Positions 38,360-47,748 of a stretch of 64,000 bases of DNA are shown piece by piece; within the stretch, counting starts at the first letter, position 1; the number at the start of each line of letters is the position of its first letter. The stretch covers positions 4,650,001-4,714,000 of the forward strand of contig NZ_CP035758.1 in the NCBI RefSeq assembly GCF_004208415.1, in the 5' to 3' direction. The DNA is from Ktedonosporobacter rubrisoli. Lineage in GTDB: Bacteria > Chloroflexota > Ktedonobacteria > Ktedonobacterales > Ktedonobacteraceae. A program made the position numbers and the translations under genes. The notes beneath the pieces were generated by a model. It saw only the letters and a program-made list of their open reading frames with translations, searched no databases and was not told the origin of the DNA.

Positions 38360-39058
38360 ATGACTTCGACTTCACCCCGTCCCATAGCCTTGATTACCGG
38401 GGCTTCGCGCGGCCTGGGACTTGCCCTGGCTCGCCAGTTGGCACGACAGAGCTGGCATCTCATTATTGACGCACGCGGAGCTGTGGCTCTGGAAGCAGCA
38501 CGGGCCGAGCTCGCGCAGTATACCAGTGTAACGACTATCGCCGGGGATATAAACGATGCCGGGCACCGTCAGGCCTTAGCGCAAGCAGTTAGCCAGCAGG
38601 GTCGACTCGATGCTCTTATTAATAACGCCAGCATTCTTGGCCCCAGCCCTCAGCCTGAACTGCTTGATTACCCTCTCGATGTCCTTGAGCAGGTCTATCG
38701 GACGAATGTAGTAGCTCCTCTGGCCCTTGTTCAGATGATGCGGCCTTATCTACAGCCAGGCACACGCATTATCAATATCACTAGCGACGCCGCCGTTGAG
38801 GGCTACGAGGGTTGGGGCGGCTACGGTTCCAGTAAGGCCGCGCTTGAGCAGCTTTCCCATATTCTAGCCGCTGAACAGAAAGATTGGCGTGTCTACTGGG
38901 TTGATCCCGGCGATATGAACACCCAAATGCACCAGGAGGCTTTTCCGGGTGAGGATATCAGCGATAGGCCTTCGCCCGAGACCAGCGTGCCCGGCCTACT
39001 CGTCCTGCTCCAGGGAACGCATCCCAGCGGTCGCTATACTGCCCGTTCTCTTGGCTAA
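38360..39058 (+). CDS. Short-chain dehydrogenase/reductase
   Basis: A 232-residue classical SDR: NAD(P) motif LITGASRGLGLALA, GDINDAG, NNASILGP, Ser in INITSDAA, and the catalytic YGSSKAALE. The ATG has AAAGGA upstream. In contrast to the SDR at 35399, all catalytic residues are present. The substrate is not identifiable. It precedes the QueA-like gene by 154 nt. Confidence 0.88.
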   Translation: MTSTSPRPIALITGASRGLGLALARQLARQSWHLIIDARGAVALEAARAELAQYTSVTTIAGDINDAGHRQALAQAVSQQGRLDALINNASILGPSPQPELLDYPLDVLEQVYRTNVVAPLALVQMMRPYLQPGTRIINITSDAAVEGYEGWGGYGSSKAALEQLSHILAAEQKDWRVYWVDPGDMNTQMHQEAFPGEDISDRPSPETSVPGLLVLLQGTHPSGRYTARSLG

Positions 39059-39212
39059 TCCAGAGGCACAGACGTTTCTCTCTATACTGCGACTCTCTCC
39101 AATTTGGAGATGATAGCTGCTGCTAGCGAGCCAGTCAGGTTAAGAATTTCGTACCTCGACAATATAGCCAAAAATCAAGAATACTCGTCTTTGAACAAAC
39201 AAGGAAGTACGA

Positions 39213-40325
39213 ATGAGTAAAAATATTCCTCAACCACCTGTACATAACGTGGACGACAAAAGCTCTGTTGAGGCTTCGCGTATGCACTTCTCCTTACCAG
39301 CAGAGCTTGAGGCTGGAGAACCACCCGAGGCGCGTGGCTTGGAGCGCGATGAGGTACGCCTGATGGTATCATATGTCTCAAACAATCAAGTAGCGCATAC
39401 CCGCTTTCGCCAAATAGAAGATTTTCTAAACGCAGGCGATGTACTGGTGATTAACACTAGCGGGACGCTCAACGCCGCCCTACCAGTTCAGAGCAAGGAC
39501 GGAACACGTTTCGGGCTCCATCTTTCAACGCATCTCCCCAACAATACCTGGGTGATAGAGCTACGTTCCTATACAGATGCGCTCAAAAAAACAACCAGGC
39601 CTTATTATGGCGCAAAGCCGGGAGAAACATATCAATTGCCCGCAGGCGGGAAGCTCACAATACATAAAGCCTATAGATCTGATCAGGCAGTGCCAAGGCT
39701 ATGGATTGCCAGTCTTGATCTACCAGCTCCTCTTCATGCCTATCTTAACGAATATGGCTTCCCCATTCGCTATGGGTATGTCAGGGAGGGTTGGCCCATC
39801 AGTTATTACCAGACGGTCTATGCCACAGAGATGGGTAGCGCTGAAATGCCATCGGCCGGGCGCGCATTTACGCATCAGCTCATTACCAGGCTCGTTGCTA
39901 AAGGTATTCTAATTGTTCCTTTACTTTTACATACAGGAGTTGCCAGTGCCGAATATAACGAGCCAGTATACGAAGAGTATTATCGTGTGCCGCAATCTAC
40001 CGCATACATTATAAATGCTGCACATGAGGCCAATAGACGAGTTATCGCCGTTGGCACAACGGTAGTCAGAGCGCTAGAAACCGTAACAGATACCAATGGT
40101 ATAACCAGCGCCGGTGAGGGATGGACCGACATTTTCATCACCCCACAACGGGGTATCCATGCAGTCAACGGCCTGATAACCGGCCTGCATGAGCCGCTAT
40201 CAACCCACCTGGCAATGCTAGAGGCCATAGCCGGGCGCGCCCATCTAGAAATCACCTATCAACAAGCCTTACAAGAGGGCTATCTCTGGCACGAATTCGG
40301 GGATCTTCACTTGATCCTGCCGTGA
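39213..40325 (+). CDS. QueA-like (SAM:tRNA ribosyltransferase-isomerase) divergent protein
   Basis: A 370-residue protein with QueA's overall pattern: LPAELEA start, RLMVSYVSNNQVAHTRFRQIEDFLNAGDVLVINT, AEMPSAGRAFTHQLI, LLLHTGVASA.YNEPVYEEYYRVP, and RVIAVGTTVVRALE, GWTDIFI. True QueA makes epoxyqueuosine in tRNA from SAM. Departures: NTSGTLNAAL replaces the NDTRVIPAR-type motif and the expected 'APTAG' is EMPSAG, and the N-terminus begins later. It may be a paralogue with another acceptor. No other queuosine gene (tgt, queG) is nearby. A terminator follows. Confidence 0.72.
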   Translation: MSKNIPQPPVHNVDDKSSVEASRMHFSLPAELEAGEPPEARGLERDEVRLMVSYVSNNQVAHTRFRQIEDFLNAGDVLVINTSGTLNAALPVQSKDGTRFGLHLSTHLPNNTWVIELRSYTDALKKTTRPYYGAKPGETYQLPAGGKLTIHKAYRSDQAVPRLWIASLDLPAPLHAYLNEYGFPIRYGYVREGWPISYYQTVYATEMGSAEMPSAGRAFTHQLITRLVAKGILIVPLLLHTGVASAEYNEPVYEEYYRVPQSTAYIINAAHEANRRVIAVGTTVVRALETVTDTNGITSAGEGWTDIFITPQRGIHAVNGLITGLHEPLSTHLAMLEAIAGRAHLEITYQQALQEGYLWHEFGDLHLILP

Positions 40326-40335
40326 AATCTGCTGT

Positions 40336-40380
40336 AGGAGCTATCTCATATGCTTTTGCAAGATAGCTCCTGCTTTATTT
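40336..40380 (+). terminator. Terminator after the QueA-like gene
   Basis: An 11-bp perfect stem AGGAGCTATCT / AGATAGCTCCT with a 14-nt loop, followed by GCTTTATTT, 11 nt after the stop. Confidence 0.8.
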
Positions 40381-40451
40381 AGGCATAGCACTTCGCCTCC
40401 ATGTTTGTTTTTTTGTGCTTCCAGGTGGCTAAGAGAAAACGAAAAAAATGC

Positions 40452-41981
40452 TCAATGCCCTATTTTCGGCCGATACTGGATAGCTTCGGCGACGTGATTG
40501 GCTCCAATTGTCTCGCTGGCGGCCAGATCGGCAATAGTACGCGCTAACTTCAATACGCGATGGAAGGCACGCGCCGAGAGATGGAGCTGTTGCATGGCAG
40601 TCTTCAAAAGCTTTTCAGCCGAAGCCTCAACGCTACAAAATTGGCGCACCTCAGCCGGCCCCATCTCGGCATTACAGGTCAATTTCGTGCCGGCAAAGCG
40701 CTGTATTTGTCTTTCGCGCGCCTCCTGGACGCGAGCACGAATGATTGCCGAGTTTTCTATGTTGCGCTTATCAGCCAGCTTTTCATAATCCACGCGCGGC
40801 ACTTCGACGTGAATATCCATGCGATCCAATAGAGGGCCGCTAATCCTTTTTTGATAGCGAGAAATAGCGGTTATAGAGCAACTACACTCTCGCACTGGAT
40901 CACCATAATAGCCACAAGGGCAAGGATTCATAGCGGCTACAAGCATAAAGTTTGCCGGGTAGGTAATCGTTCCCTGGGCCCGCGAAATTGTCACAATCTT
41001 GTCTTCCAGCGGCTGGCGCAGCACCTCCAGCACATTTTGCCCAAACTCAGGCAATTCATCGAGAAAAAGCACGCCTCTATGAGCAAGGCTAATTTCGCCA
41101 GGACGAGGCATACGTCCTCCCCCAACAAGTCCGGCATGGCTGATCGTATGATGAGGGGCACGAAAGGGCCGCTGCACAATAAGTGGCATATCAGCAGGCA
41201 ATATACCGCTCACGCTATAAATTTTCGTTACATCGAGGGCCTCTTCAATGAGCATGCGTGGCAGGATAGATGGCGTTGCGCGCGCAAGCAATGTTTTGCC
41301 AGATCCGGGAGGGCCACTTAACAGAATATTGTGTCCACCGCTCGCCGCTACCTCTAGAGCGCGTTTCACATGCTCCTGACCACGTATGGCCGCCATATCC
41401 TGACCATATACAGGTTCCTGCGCATTATCAAGAATGGTAGGGTCACAGACATAGGGCTCAAGCGCGCGCTCGCCATTCAAATGGGCCAGCAGTTGAGCCA
41501 ACGTCTTGACGGGATAGACGGTTACCCCCTCGACCAGAGCCGCCTCTACCGCGTCAATGGCTGGGACAAATACCGAGCTGATATGCTTTTCGCGTGCTAG
41601 TGCTACCATCGGCAAAATGCCATTTGTGTGGCGTAGGCTGCCATCTAACGATAACTCGCCTAGAAAAAGCGCATCTTCCAGCGTAACGTCAAGATTAATC
41701 TGCTCAGCAGCGTATAATATCCCTATGGCTATAGGAAGATCATAGGCCGGGCCAGCTTTACGCAAATCAGCAGGGGCCAGGTTCACGGTAATACGTTTAT
41801 AGGGGAAAACACAGCCGCTATTCTTTATCGCAGACTTAACTCGCTCTTTTGCCTCATTGACAGCGGCGTCGGGCAGCCCAACTATCATAAATGCAGCTAA
41901 ACCAGCAGAGAGATCGACTTCCACCTCTACTAAAGCACCTTCCAGACCGATAATTGCACAACTGCGTACTTTTGACAACAT
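40452..41981 (-). CDS. ComM/YifB-like Mg-chelatase-type AAA ATPase
   Basis: About 509 residues: an N-terminal domain (IIGLEGALVEVEVDLSAGLAAFMIVGLPDAAVNEAKERV, with DLRKAGPAYDLPIAIGIL) and a C-terminal AAA module with Walker A GPPGSGKTLLAR, Walker B-type GVLFLDELPEF, and AMNPCPCGYYGD and YQKRISGPLLDRMDIHVEVP. ComM is a branch-migration helicase that helps integrate transforming DNA in naturally competent bacteria; many genomes carry it without proven competence. ATG 41981, after AGGAGGT, is preferred to the TTG at 42002. A short Zn-type CPCGYYGDPVRECSC is notable. Confidence 0.9.
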   Translation of the reverse strand: MLSKVRSCAIIGLEGALVEVEVDLSAGLAAFMIVGLPDAAVNEAKERVKSAIKNSGCVFPYKRITVNLAPADLRKAGPAYDLPIAIGILYAAEQINLDVTLEDALFLGELSLDGSLRHTNGILPMVALAREKHISSVFVPAIDAVEAALVEGVTVYPVKTLAQLLAHLNGERALEPYVCDPTILDNAQEPVYGQDMAAIRGQEHVKRALEVAASGGHNILLSGPPGSGKTLLARATPSILPRMLIEEALDVTKIYSVSGILPADMPLIVQRPFRAPHHTISHAGLVGGGRMPRPGEISLAHRGVLFLDELPEFGQNVLEVLRQPLEDKIVTISRAQGTITYPANFMLVAAMNPCPCGYYGDPVRECSCSITAISRYQKRISGPLLDRMDIHVEVPRVDYEKLADKRNIENSAIIRARVQEARERQIQRFAGTKLTCNAEMGPAEVRQFCSVEASAEKLLKTAMQQLHLSARAFHRVLKLARTIADLAASETIGANHVAEAIQYRPKIGH

Positions 41982-42313
41982 AAAACCACATGACCTCCTC
42001 AATATTATCTACCACGCATTATGCATGAGTAGAGCCAAAAATGCAAGATTATTAATCCACTATTCAAGCTTTAGGCTTAGCGATCCTACTGGCATAATAA
42101 CGCCGTACAAGCCGCGGCAAGCCCAAACTCATACATTTGAAGCAAACTATATTCCTGAAAATGCGCATAGGAAAGATAGTAGCATAAAGAAGAGGGAGGG
42201 TGTGCTTTCAAATGCCTGCGTTTGCCCAGGCACACAAAATTATCGCTCTCAAACGCCTTTGTGGAAATTTTATGCTAGCCAGGTGAGAGCTTGCAAAAAT
42301 GGATACGTGGCTT
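41982..42313. other. Intergenic region between the MoaD-like and ComM-like genes
   Basis: 332 nt. It holds a possible hairpin TGCCTG / CAGGCA near 42213-42232. No promoter or gene was recognised. Confidence 0.35.
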
Positions 42314-42607
42314 TCAGGCTCCAAAGGTTGCAGGAAGCACAATTACTTCCTGGCCCGGCTTAAGGCTGGTTTTTAAGCCGTGATGCCCACTGATCACTTC
42401 ATTGTTGACAAAAATTTTAACATGTTCGCGCACATGTCCTTGTTCGGTACAGAGACGCTCCCACACACGGGGATGCTGCTGCGCCAACAAAGCTAGCAGC
42501 TGCTCTACTGTATCAGCTCTTAAGCTTATCTGGCTCTTGCCTCCACTATACGCGCTCAATGTCGACGGCAGGCGCAAAGTAACTGCCGCTTTTTCTTCAT
42601 CGCTCAT
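42314..42607 (-). CDS. MoaD/ThiS-like small ubiquitin-fold protein
   Basis: 97 residues with the beta-grasp pattern TLRLPSTLSAYSGGKSQISLR, a helix TVEQLLALLAQQHPRV, VFVNNEV-like strand VKIFVNNEV, and PGQEVIVLPATFGA at the end. MoaD and ThiS carry sulfur as a thiocarboxylate on a C-terminal Gly-Gly; here the end is Gly-Ala, so activation by an E1-like enzyme is uncertain or requires processing. A promoter TTGCAA-17-TATACT lies upstream. A rhodanese gene on the same strand just before it suggests sulfur transfer. Confidence 0.75.
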   Translation of the reverse strand: MSDEEKAAVTLRLPSTLSAYSGGKSQISLRADTVEQLLALLAQQHPRVWERLCTEQGHVREHVKIFVNNEVISGHHGLKTSLKPGQEVIVLPATFGA

Positions 42608-42658
42608 CTGTTACTTCCAGAAAAAAAGATAATCTACAGATGTTCTATAGCTGCTGAC

Positions 42659-42687
42659 AGTATATAAGGAGATTACAACGTTTGCAA
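42659..42687 (-). promoter_or_regulatory. Promoter for the MoaD-like gene
   Basis: On the - strand TTGCAA (42687-42682), 17-nt spacer, TATACT (42664-42659), ~52 nt before the ATG. Confidence 0.6.
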
Positions 42688-42752
42688 GCGTTTGGCAGCT
42701 CCGGCACAGCATGAGGCCTATCTCGCAGGAAACATTGCTTAAAGCAGCAAAA

Positions 42753-42780
42753 GACGGATACCCCGAGAGATGTATCCGTC
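42753..42780 (-). terminator. Terminator after the first rhodanese gene
   Basis: A 9-bp stem GACGGATAC / GTATCCGTC followed by TTTT on the - strand; T-rich sequence also lies on the other side, so it may act in both directions. Confidence 0.65.
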
Positions 42781-42849
42781 CTTTAAAGTTTTTTCGTAAG
42801 TCAGCAAGTGAACTGCCGCAGCTATACTGATAGTTCACTGATGCCAGGC

Positions 42850-43701
42850 TTATCTTTCAATGGGCGCACCAATCAAGCTGCCCCATTCAGTCCAGGAGCC
42901 ATCATAGTTGCGCACATTGTTGTAGCCGAGCAGATAGCGCAGCACAAACCAGGTATGGCTACTGCGCTCACCAATACGGCAATACGCTACTACGTCCTTA
43001 TCAGGAGTGACGCCTTTACTTCCATAGATCGAACGCAGTTCCTCAGCCGATTTAAAGGTGCCATCCTCACGCACCGCCTGCGACCAGGGTACATTAGCCG
43101 CGCCCGGGATATGCCCGCCTCTCTGGGCTCCTTCTTGCGGGATGTTTTCGGGGGCCAGCAATTCACCGCTAAATTCTTTGGGAGAGCGCACGTCTACTAA
43201 GGCAAAGCCCTGGCGACCCAGCGAGGATAGTACCTGATCGCGGAACACGCGCAGATCTGCATGCGGTTCTTCGGCCTGATAATTGGTAGAGGTATAAGTA
43301 GGAACTTCGGTCGTGATTTCGCGCTTGTCGGCCAGCCACTTTGCCCGTCCGCCATCCAGCAAGCGTACATCCTTATGTCCGTAGTACTTCAAAATCCAGA
43401 GCGCCCAGGCCGCGAACCAGTTGTTGTTATCTCCATAAAGTATGATTGTCGTATCATTGCTCACGCCTGCCTTGCTCAGCAACGCCTCCAGTTGGGCCTT
43501 ACTCACCGGCGCACGCACGATCTGGTCCTGAAGCTCTTTCTGCCAGTTGAAGCCCACGGCTCCTGGAATGTGCCCTTCCTCATAAGAACGGGTATTTACA
43601 TCCACTTCTATCAACCGCACATTTGCGTCCTTCAAGTGAGCCTGTACCCAATCAGCATCCACTAACACTTCTGGATGCACATATCCTTTGTCCTCTGGCA
43701 T
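42850..43701 (-). CDS. Thiosulfate sulfurtransferase (two-domain rhodanese), copy 1
   Basis: 283 residues, two rhodanese modules; the second carries the active-site loop CRIGERSS with the catalytic Cys, preceded by DKDVVAYC. Rhodaneses move sulfane sulfur from thiosulfate to cyanide or other acceptors. Motifs YEEGHIPGAVGFNW and RGGHIPGAANVPW mark both modules. AGGAGG precedes the ATG. A near copy lies at 48993-49874. A MoaD-like gene follows. Confidence 0.92.
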   Translation of the reverse strand: MPEDKGYVHPEVLVDADWVQAHLKDANVRLIEVDVNTRSYEEGHIPGAVGFNWQKELQDQIVRAPVSKAQLEALLSKAGVSNDTTIILYGDNNNWFAAWALWILKYYGHKDVRLLDGGRAKWLADKREITTEVPTYTSTNYQAEEPHADLRVFRDQVLSSLGRQGFALVDVRSPKEFSGELLAPENIPQEGAQRGGHIPGAANVPWSQAVREDGTFKSAEELRSIYGSKGVTPDKDVVAYCRIGERSSHTWFVLRYLLGYNNVRNYDGSWTEWGSLIGAPIER

Positions 43702-43887
43702 ATTTCTCCTCCTACTTATGCGTAGAAATAATGTAAAACGTGCTTATTCTCAATCAGACAGTTCTGTGATATGATTAGGTATAATCTTAACATCCAGAAC
43801 AGCCTTCGCTGTCGCTGCTTAGCACAATATCAACAATAACACATTTGGCTCATTCTTTCAAGTTATTTTTTACATTCCTTTTAGTTA

Positions 43888-45279
43888 TTAATTGTCAGAA
43901 GAAATTGTGCGACCCGGCGTTACAGCCCGCTTCTTTATGACCTCTAAAGCTTCTCCAATAGACATCACGCTTACCGCTCCTGCCTGCAATAGCTGCTTAA
44001 CTATTTTTATTCCTTCACCGCCTGTATAATCACGGGAGACTATATCCCCTATTTCAGGCTCACCCGGCTCTCGATCTTTAGAAGCTGATGGAAAGTCTTG
44101 TGAGTTTAGCAGCAAAACAGGTAAGCAGTTTTGAGCGGCTAGCAGCGCCTCATGGAGGAGCATGAGATTGCCTGGACCAATTGGCGTTGGACAAATGATT
44201 AACATCGATACGTGGGCCAGTCTCGCACGAACTTGTTTCAAAGTCTCAGAGGAGAGAGGAGCATAAGGCTGTTCCGTAATGACCTCAGTAGCCAGGCGCA
44301 AAGCTAGCGTATGATCACTATCTCCAATATTCAATGCCCCAATGCTAAACGGTATATGGGCATCGGCCAGGGCGCGCATCAAACGCTCTCCAGAGCCCCC
44401 ACCGGCTATGACATGCACGCTGGGCTCAATACCGCTCTCTTCCACCTCGTTAGCTTCCTCGCTATAGGGAGGCAAAATGCTTAGATGCTTGGCACCACGC
44501 AATATGCCTACCTGCACCCCTATTCCATAGACACGCTTGAGTAAGCCCGGTTCCAGCACTTCAGCTGGTCCGGCATCAGCCACAACCCCACGCTGGAAGA
44601 GAATCAGGCGTGGAAAGTAGCGAGCCGCCAGATTGAGATCGTGAATAGCCGCCACAACCGTCATTCCACGTTCGCGATTGAGCTCCTGCACCAGTTCAAG
44701 CGTTTCTACCTGGTAGCGAATATCCAAATGCGATGTTGGCTCATCCAACAAAAGTACGGCGGGCTGTTGCGCAAGAGCCATCGCAATCATAACCCTCTGG
44801 CGCTCTCCACCGCTTAGTTCATTAAAGACGCGTTCGGCCAGTCCTGAAACACCAGCTGCCTGCATCGCATCCTGTACAATAGCCAGATCCTGTTTCGTAC
44901 GCGTTCCCAGGAAAGAGCTGATAAACGGAGTTCGCCCCAGACTCACCATATGTTCCACGGTAAACGCAAAGGGCATGTGAAGTTCTTGAGGAACTACGGC
45001 AATACGGCGGGCCACGCCACGCCGTCCCCATTGTGTGAGCTCGCGCCCTTCCAAAAGGACCTGCCCCTCTTGAGGCTGCAATACCCCACTAAGGATACGT
45101 AATAGCGTTGTTTTGCCCGAGCCGTTGGGTCCCAATAAACCGACCATCTCGCCGGGAGCGATACGCAAAGAGACATCATATAGCAAAGGCTTGCGCTCAT
45201 AACCAAAGGAAACTGCACTTAATTGCATAACCGCTGATGTGGCCGTCGTTTCACTTGCCTTATTCTCACTCTTCACCAT
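43888..45279 (-). CDS. btuD: BtuD-type cobalamin ABC transporter ATPase with extra C-terminal domain
   Basis: 463 residues. The first ~250 are an ABC ATPase: Walker A GPNGSGKTT, signature LSGGERQR, Walker B LLLDEPTSHLD. The remaining ~200 form another domain (VIAGGGSGERLMRALADA, GALNIGDSDHTLALRLATEV, LLIICPTPIGPGNLMLLHEA) that I recall as the tail of archaeal BtuD-type ATPases; its role is unknown. It overlaps the permease gene by 7 nt. The upstream cobalamin riboswitch makes B12 transport the likely role rather than iron siderophores. Confidence 0.88.
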   Translation of the reverse strand: MVKSENKASETTATSAVMQLSAVSFGYERKPLLYDVSLRIAPGEMVGLLGPNGSGKTTLLRILSGVLQPQEGQVLLEGRELTQWGRRGVARRIAVVPQELHMPFAFTVEHMVSLGRTPFISSFLGTRTKQDLAIVQDAMQAAGVSGLAERVFNELSGGERQRVMIAMALAQQPAVLLLDEPTSHLDIRYQVETLELVQELNRERGMTVVAAIHDLNLAARYFPRLILFQRGVVADAGPAEVLEPGLLKRVYGIGVQVGILRGAKHLSILPPYSEEANEVEESGIEPSVHVIAGGGSGERLMRALADAHIPFSIGALNIGDSDHTLALRLATEVITEQPYAPLSSETLKQVRARLAHVSMLIICPTPIGPGNLMLLHEALLAAQNCLPVLLLNSQDFPSASKDREPGEPEIGDIVSRDYTGGEGIKIVKQLLQAGAVSVMSIGEALEVIKKRAVTPGRTISSDN

Positions 45280-46367
45280 TTGTATGCTCGCTTACTATTT
45301 CTCAAGAGGAACAGGAAAAAGGGAGCCCCAACCAGGGCCGTTAAGACGCCAACTGGCAAGACAGCCGGGGCAAGAATAACGCGCGCCAGCATATCAGCCA
45401 CTGTCAAAAAAATTGCCCCACTCAAGGCCGAAGCTGGGAGCAACAAACGATGCCTCGGACCTATTAACAGGCGCATGGCATGAGGCACAACCAGGCCAAC
45501 AAAGCCAATTAAGCCGCTAATCGAGACAGCTGCAGCCGTGATCAGCGAGGCGATAATCACGATTAGCAGCTTATAGCGCTCGACAGGCAATCCCAGATAA
45601 GCGGCGCTCTCTTCACCGAGAGCAAAAGTATCGAGGATGCCTGCAAACCTGAGCGAGAGCACAACCCCCAGCAGCATAATTATGCCCACCACCACTACCG
45701 GAGGCCAGTTAGTTACCGCAATACCTCCCGAGAGCCAGTTAAATAGGGCCAGGATACTAAACTGTGCATTAGGGATGAGCGTCAACAGGAGCGTCTGACA
45801 GGCCACAAGCACGGCATTAATTACCACTCCAGCCAGCAACAACGTCACTATCGGCGTACGTCCATCGGTGCGCGCCAGGCTATAGACCAGGAAAACTGAT
45901 AGGATAGCTCCCACAAAAGCCAGAACTGGCGTCAAGGGGAAGAAGGCTCCATAAAGCGTGCTAAGAGGTAAGACAAAGGCAATCGCCGCGCCCAGCGCTG
46001 CACCGGAAGAAGTTCCCAACAAATAGGGGTCAGCCAGAGGATTGCGCAATATACCCTGGAAAAGCACTCCCGCAATGGCAAGTCCGGTTCCTACAAGCGC
46101 GGCCCCTAGTACGCCAGGCATCCGCACTTGCCAGATAATTACCTCAATCGAAGGGTCCCACACCTGTCTGAAGTGGAAGAGGCCAGTTCCATTCAACAGG
46201 ATCTGTATAATTGTGTCAAAAGAAATTGCCACCGATCCCATACTGACGGCCAGGAGAATGACAATAAATAGAAGTAAGCCCAGGATACAAAAGATAACAG
46301 CGCCCGGGAGGCGGCGTACTCCACCTGGCTGCCTCTCTGAGCGGGAAGAACGTTCGGCCAGCTTCAC
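45273..46367 (-). CDS. btuC: BtuC-type cobalamin ABC transporter permease
   Basis: About 364 residues, FecCD family, ~10 transmembrane helices (for example FCILGLLLFIVILLAVSMG, GSAALGAAIAFVLPL-like, AAVSISGLIGFVGLVVPHAMR, VLPVGVLTALVGAPFFLFLL). It conducts the vitamin through the inner membrane together with the BtuD ATPase. GTG 46367 (AAGGGAGG 6 nt upstream) is preferred to TTG 46385. The substrate is inferred from the riboswitch; no binding protein (BtuF) gene is next to it. Confidence 0.9.
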   Translation of the reverse strand: MKLAERSSRSERQPGGVRRLPGAVIFCILGLLLFIVILLAVSMGSVAISFDTIIQILLNGTGLFHFRQVWDPSIEVIIWQVRMPGVLGAALVGTGLAIAGVLFQGILRNPLADPYLLGTSSGAALGAAIAFVLPLSTLYGAFFPLTPVLAFVGAILSVFLVYSLARTDGRTPIVTLLLAGVVINAVLVACQTLLLTLIPNAQFSILALFNWLSGGIAVTNWPPVVVVGIIMLLGVVLSLRFAGILDTFALGEESAAYLGLPVERYKLLIVIIASLITAAAVSISGLIGFVGLVVPHAMRLLIGPRHRLLLPASALSGAIFLTVADMLARVILAPAVLPVGVLTALVGAPFFLFLLRNSKRAYKW

Positions 46368-46589
46368 CGGGAGCCTCCCTTCCAAAACAAAAGGGAGCCG
46401 GCGGCAGCAGGCCTGGTGAGAAGAATGTGGTAAATATGCATCTGGTGACCTCTGAGAGATGATTACAAGCTCGTTGTCACCCCACGCAAGAGGGAAGATC
46501 GATCAAAGACGAGTGCGCTACCTGAGCATAGCACAATTCCATTAAGGAATTCTGGTCTCAACTCGCTCCTTTGACGCGAAGGAACATGA

Positions 46590-46815
46590 GCAGATGACAT
46601 CAGGCTGGTATCCTGGCTTCTGGCTCCAAACGCGATTCTCCTGCCTTCCCATCCAGCTATGAGCAAGCTCATCAATATAGACAGTGGCATATCCTTGCAT
46701 CCTGTAATGCAGGGAAGGGAATAACTCGCCAGTTACAGTAGCGCGACTGCATCAGATTTGCACTGACTTCCCATTAAGGTCCGACTGCCGTTCGGACCAC
46801 CTGATGGATATAAAT
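46590..46815 (-). promoter_or_regulatory. Cobalamin (B12) riboswitch
   Basis: On the - strand a riboswitch of the cobalamin class: a hairpin ending in GGTGGTCCGAAC...GGACC near 46806-46777, the CAGTGCAAATCTGATGCAGT box-like segment, GGATATGCCACTGTC with the core GCCACTG near 46690, and the 3' domain GAAGCCAGGATACCAGCCTG near 46600. It is followed by ~220 nt of leader before the permease. Riboswitch assignment is by motif. Confidence 0.85.
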
Positions 46816-46830
46816 TAGCCTATCAAAGTT

Positions 46831-46859
46831 AGTATATAGACGAACTGATTTGCTGTCAA
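46831..46859 (-). promoter_or_regulatory. Promoter of the btuCD operon
   Basis: On the - strand TTGACA (46859-46854), 17-nt spacer, TATACT (46836-46831), directly ahead of the riboswitch. Confidence 0.75.
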
Positions 46860-46983
46860 ATCAAAAAAGAGAAGTTCTGGGGCAAGCAGTTGGCTTATTT
46901 AAACATTCCATCAACTAGATACGCCTTTTACCTGTTATATCATTTTTATAAGCTGGTAATCGGGAAACTGTACAGAAGGTCAG

Positions 46984-47012
46984 TTGACAAGAGCTACATT
47001 CAAGATGATACT
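46984..47012 (+). promoter_or_regulatory. Promoter for the flavin reductase gene
   Basis: TTGACA (46984-46989), 17-nt spacer, GATACT (47007-47012), ~130 nt before the ATG at 47140. Confidence 0.65.
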
Positions 47013-47139
47013 ACAAGATAAGGGAAGTCGCCTGACACCATAGAGGCATCGCTCTAACAGAGGGTTAGGGAAACGATCCACGAAGTTCGACGAGGAGCCG
47101 GCGGGCGTTTCTATGTTTTCCAATTTAAAGGACAATTGA

Positions 47140-47748
47140 ATGGCTATTGAAAAAGATTTTTTCCGGCAAGTGATGGGTCGCTTCGCAACTGGCGTCACTG
47201 TAGTTACAACGAGTAATCAAGGAGTATTGGCAGGCCTGACAGTTAACGCCTTCTGTTCCGTCTCACTGAATCCACCTCTTGTTCTCGTCTGTATCGATCT
47301 TTCAAGCAACACAGTACCATTGTTTCGTGATAGCAAGGCTTTTGCCGTGAATATGCTTACGGAGCAACAAGAGCATCTATCGCGCTGTTTTTCCACAGCT
47401 TCGCCAGAGCGGTATGAATATTTTTGTCACGCTACCTACCATACTGCGGCCACTGGCGCTCCCATTCTCGATGACGTGCTCGCGTTTATTGATGCTCGCA
47501 TTGTCGCCGAATACCCGGGCGGTGATCATGTAATCTTCCTGGGCCAGGTTGAAGCCATGGGGATGCCAGGCCAGGTTAGCTTTGCACAAGATGCTCAGAG
47601 CCAGGGCGACAAGCCAGTATTTAGTGAAGCACGTGCAGCATTAGAAAACCCTTCTCCTCTTCTCTATTATAAAGCAAAATATCGCCAGTTACCTGATACT
47701 ACCCGAAAACCCAGTCTCGCAGGATACTATGATGAGGAATTTACCTAA
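47140..47748 (+). CDS. Flavin reductase-like (HpaC family) protein
   Basis: 202 residues with the FMN-binding split-barrel pattern: FFRQVMGRFATGVTVVTT, LTVNAFCSVSLNPPLVLVCID, FAVNMLTEQQ and IFLGQVEAM. Such proteins pass electrons from NAD(P)H to free FMN/FAD for a partner monooxygenase, or act on small flavin substrates. The last ~20 nt overlap the next gene. ATG has AAAGGA upstream. The partner oxygenase is not in the window. Confidence 0.85.
   Translation: MAIEKDFFRQVMGRFATGVTVVTTSNQGVLAGLTVNAFCSVSLNPPLVLVCIDLSSNTVPLFRDSKAFAVNMLTEQQEHLSRCFSTASPERYEYFCHATYHTAATGAPILDDVLAFIDARIVAEYPGGDHVIFLGQVEAMGMPGQVSFAQDAQSQGDKPVFSEARAALENPSPLLYYKAKYRQLPDTTRKPSLAGYYDEEFT

Noticed and set aside
43888..44530. 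CbiZ (adenosylcobinamide amidohydrolase) as the BtuD tail
   Set aside because: BtuD-CbiZ fusions are known to me, but the tail motifs (GGGSGER, GDSD, PIGPGN) do not look like CbiZ.
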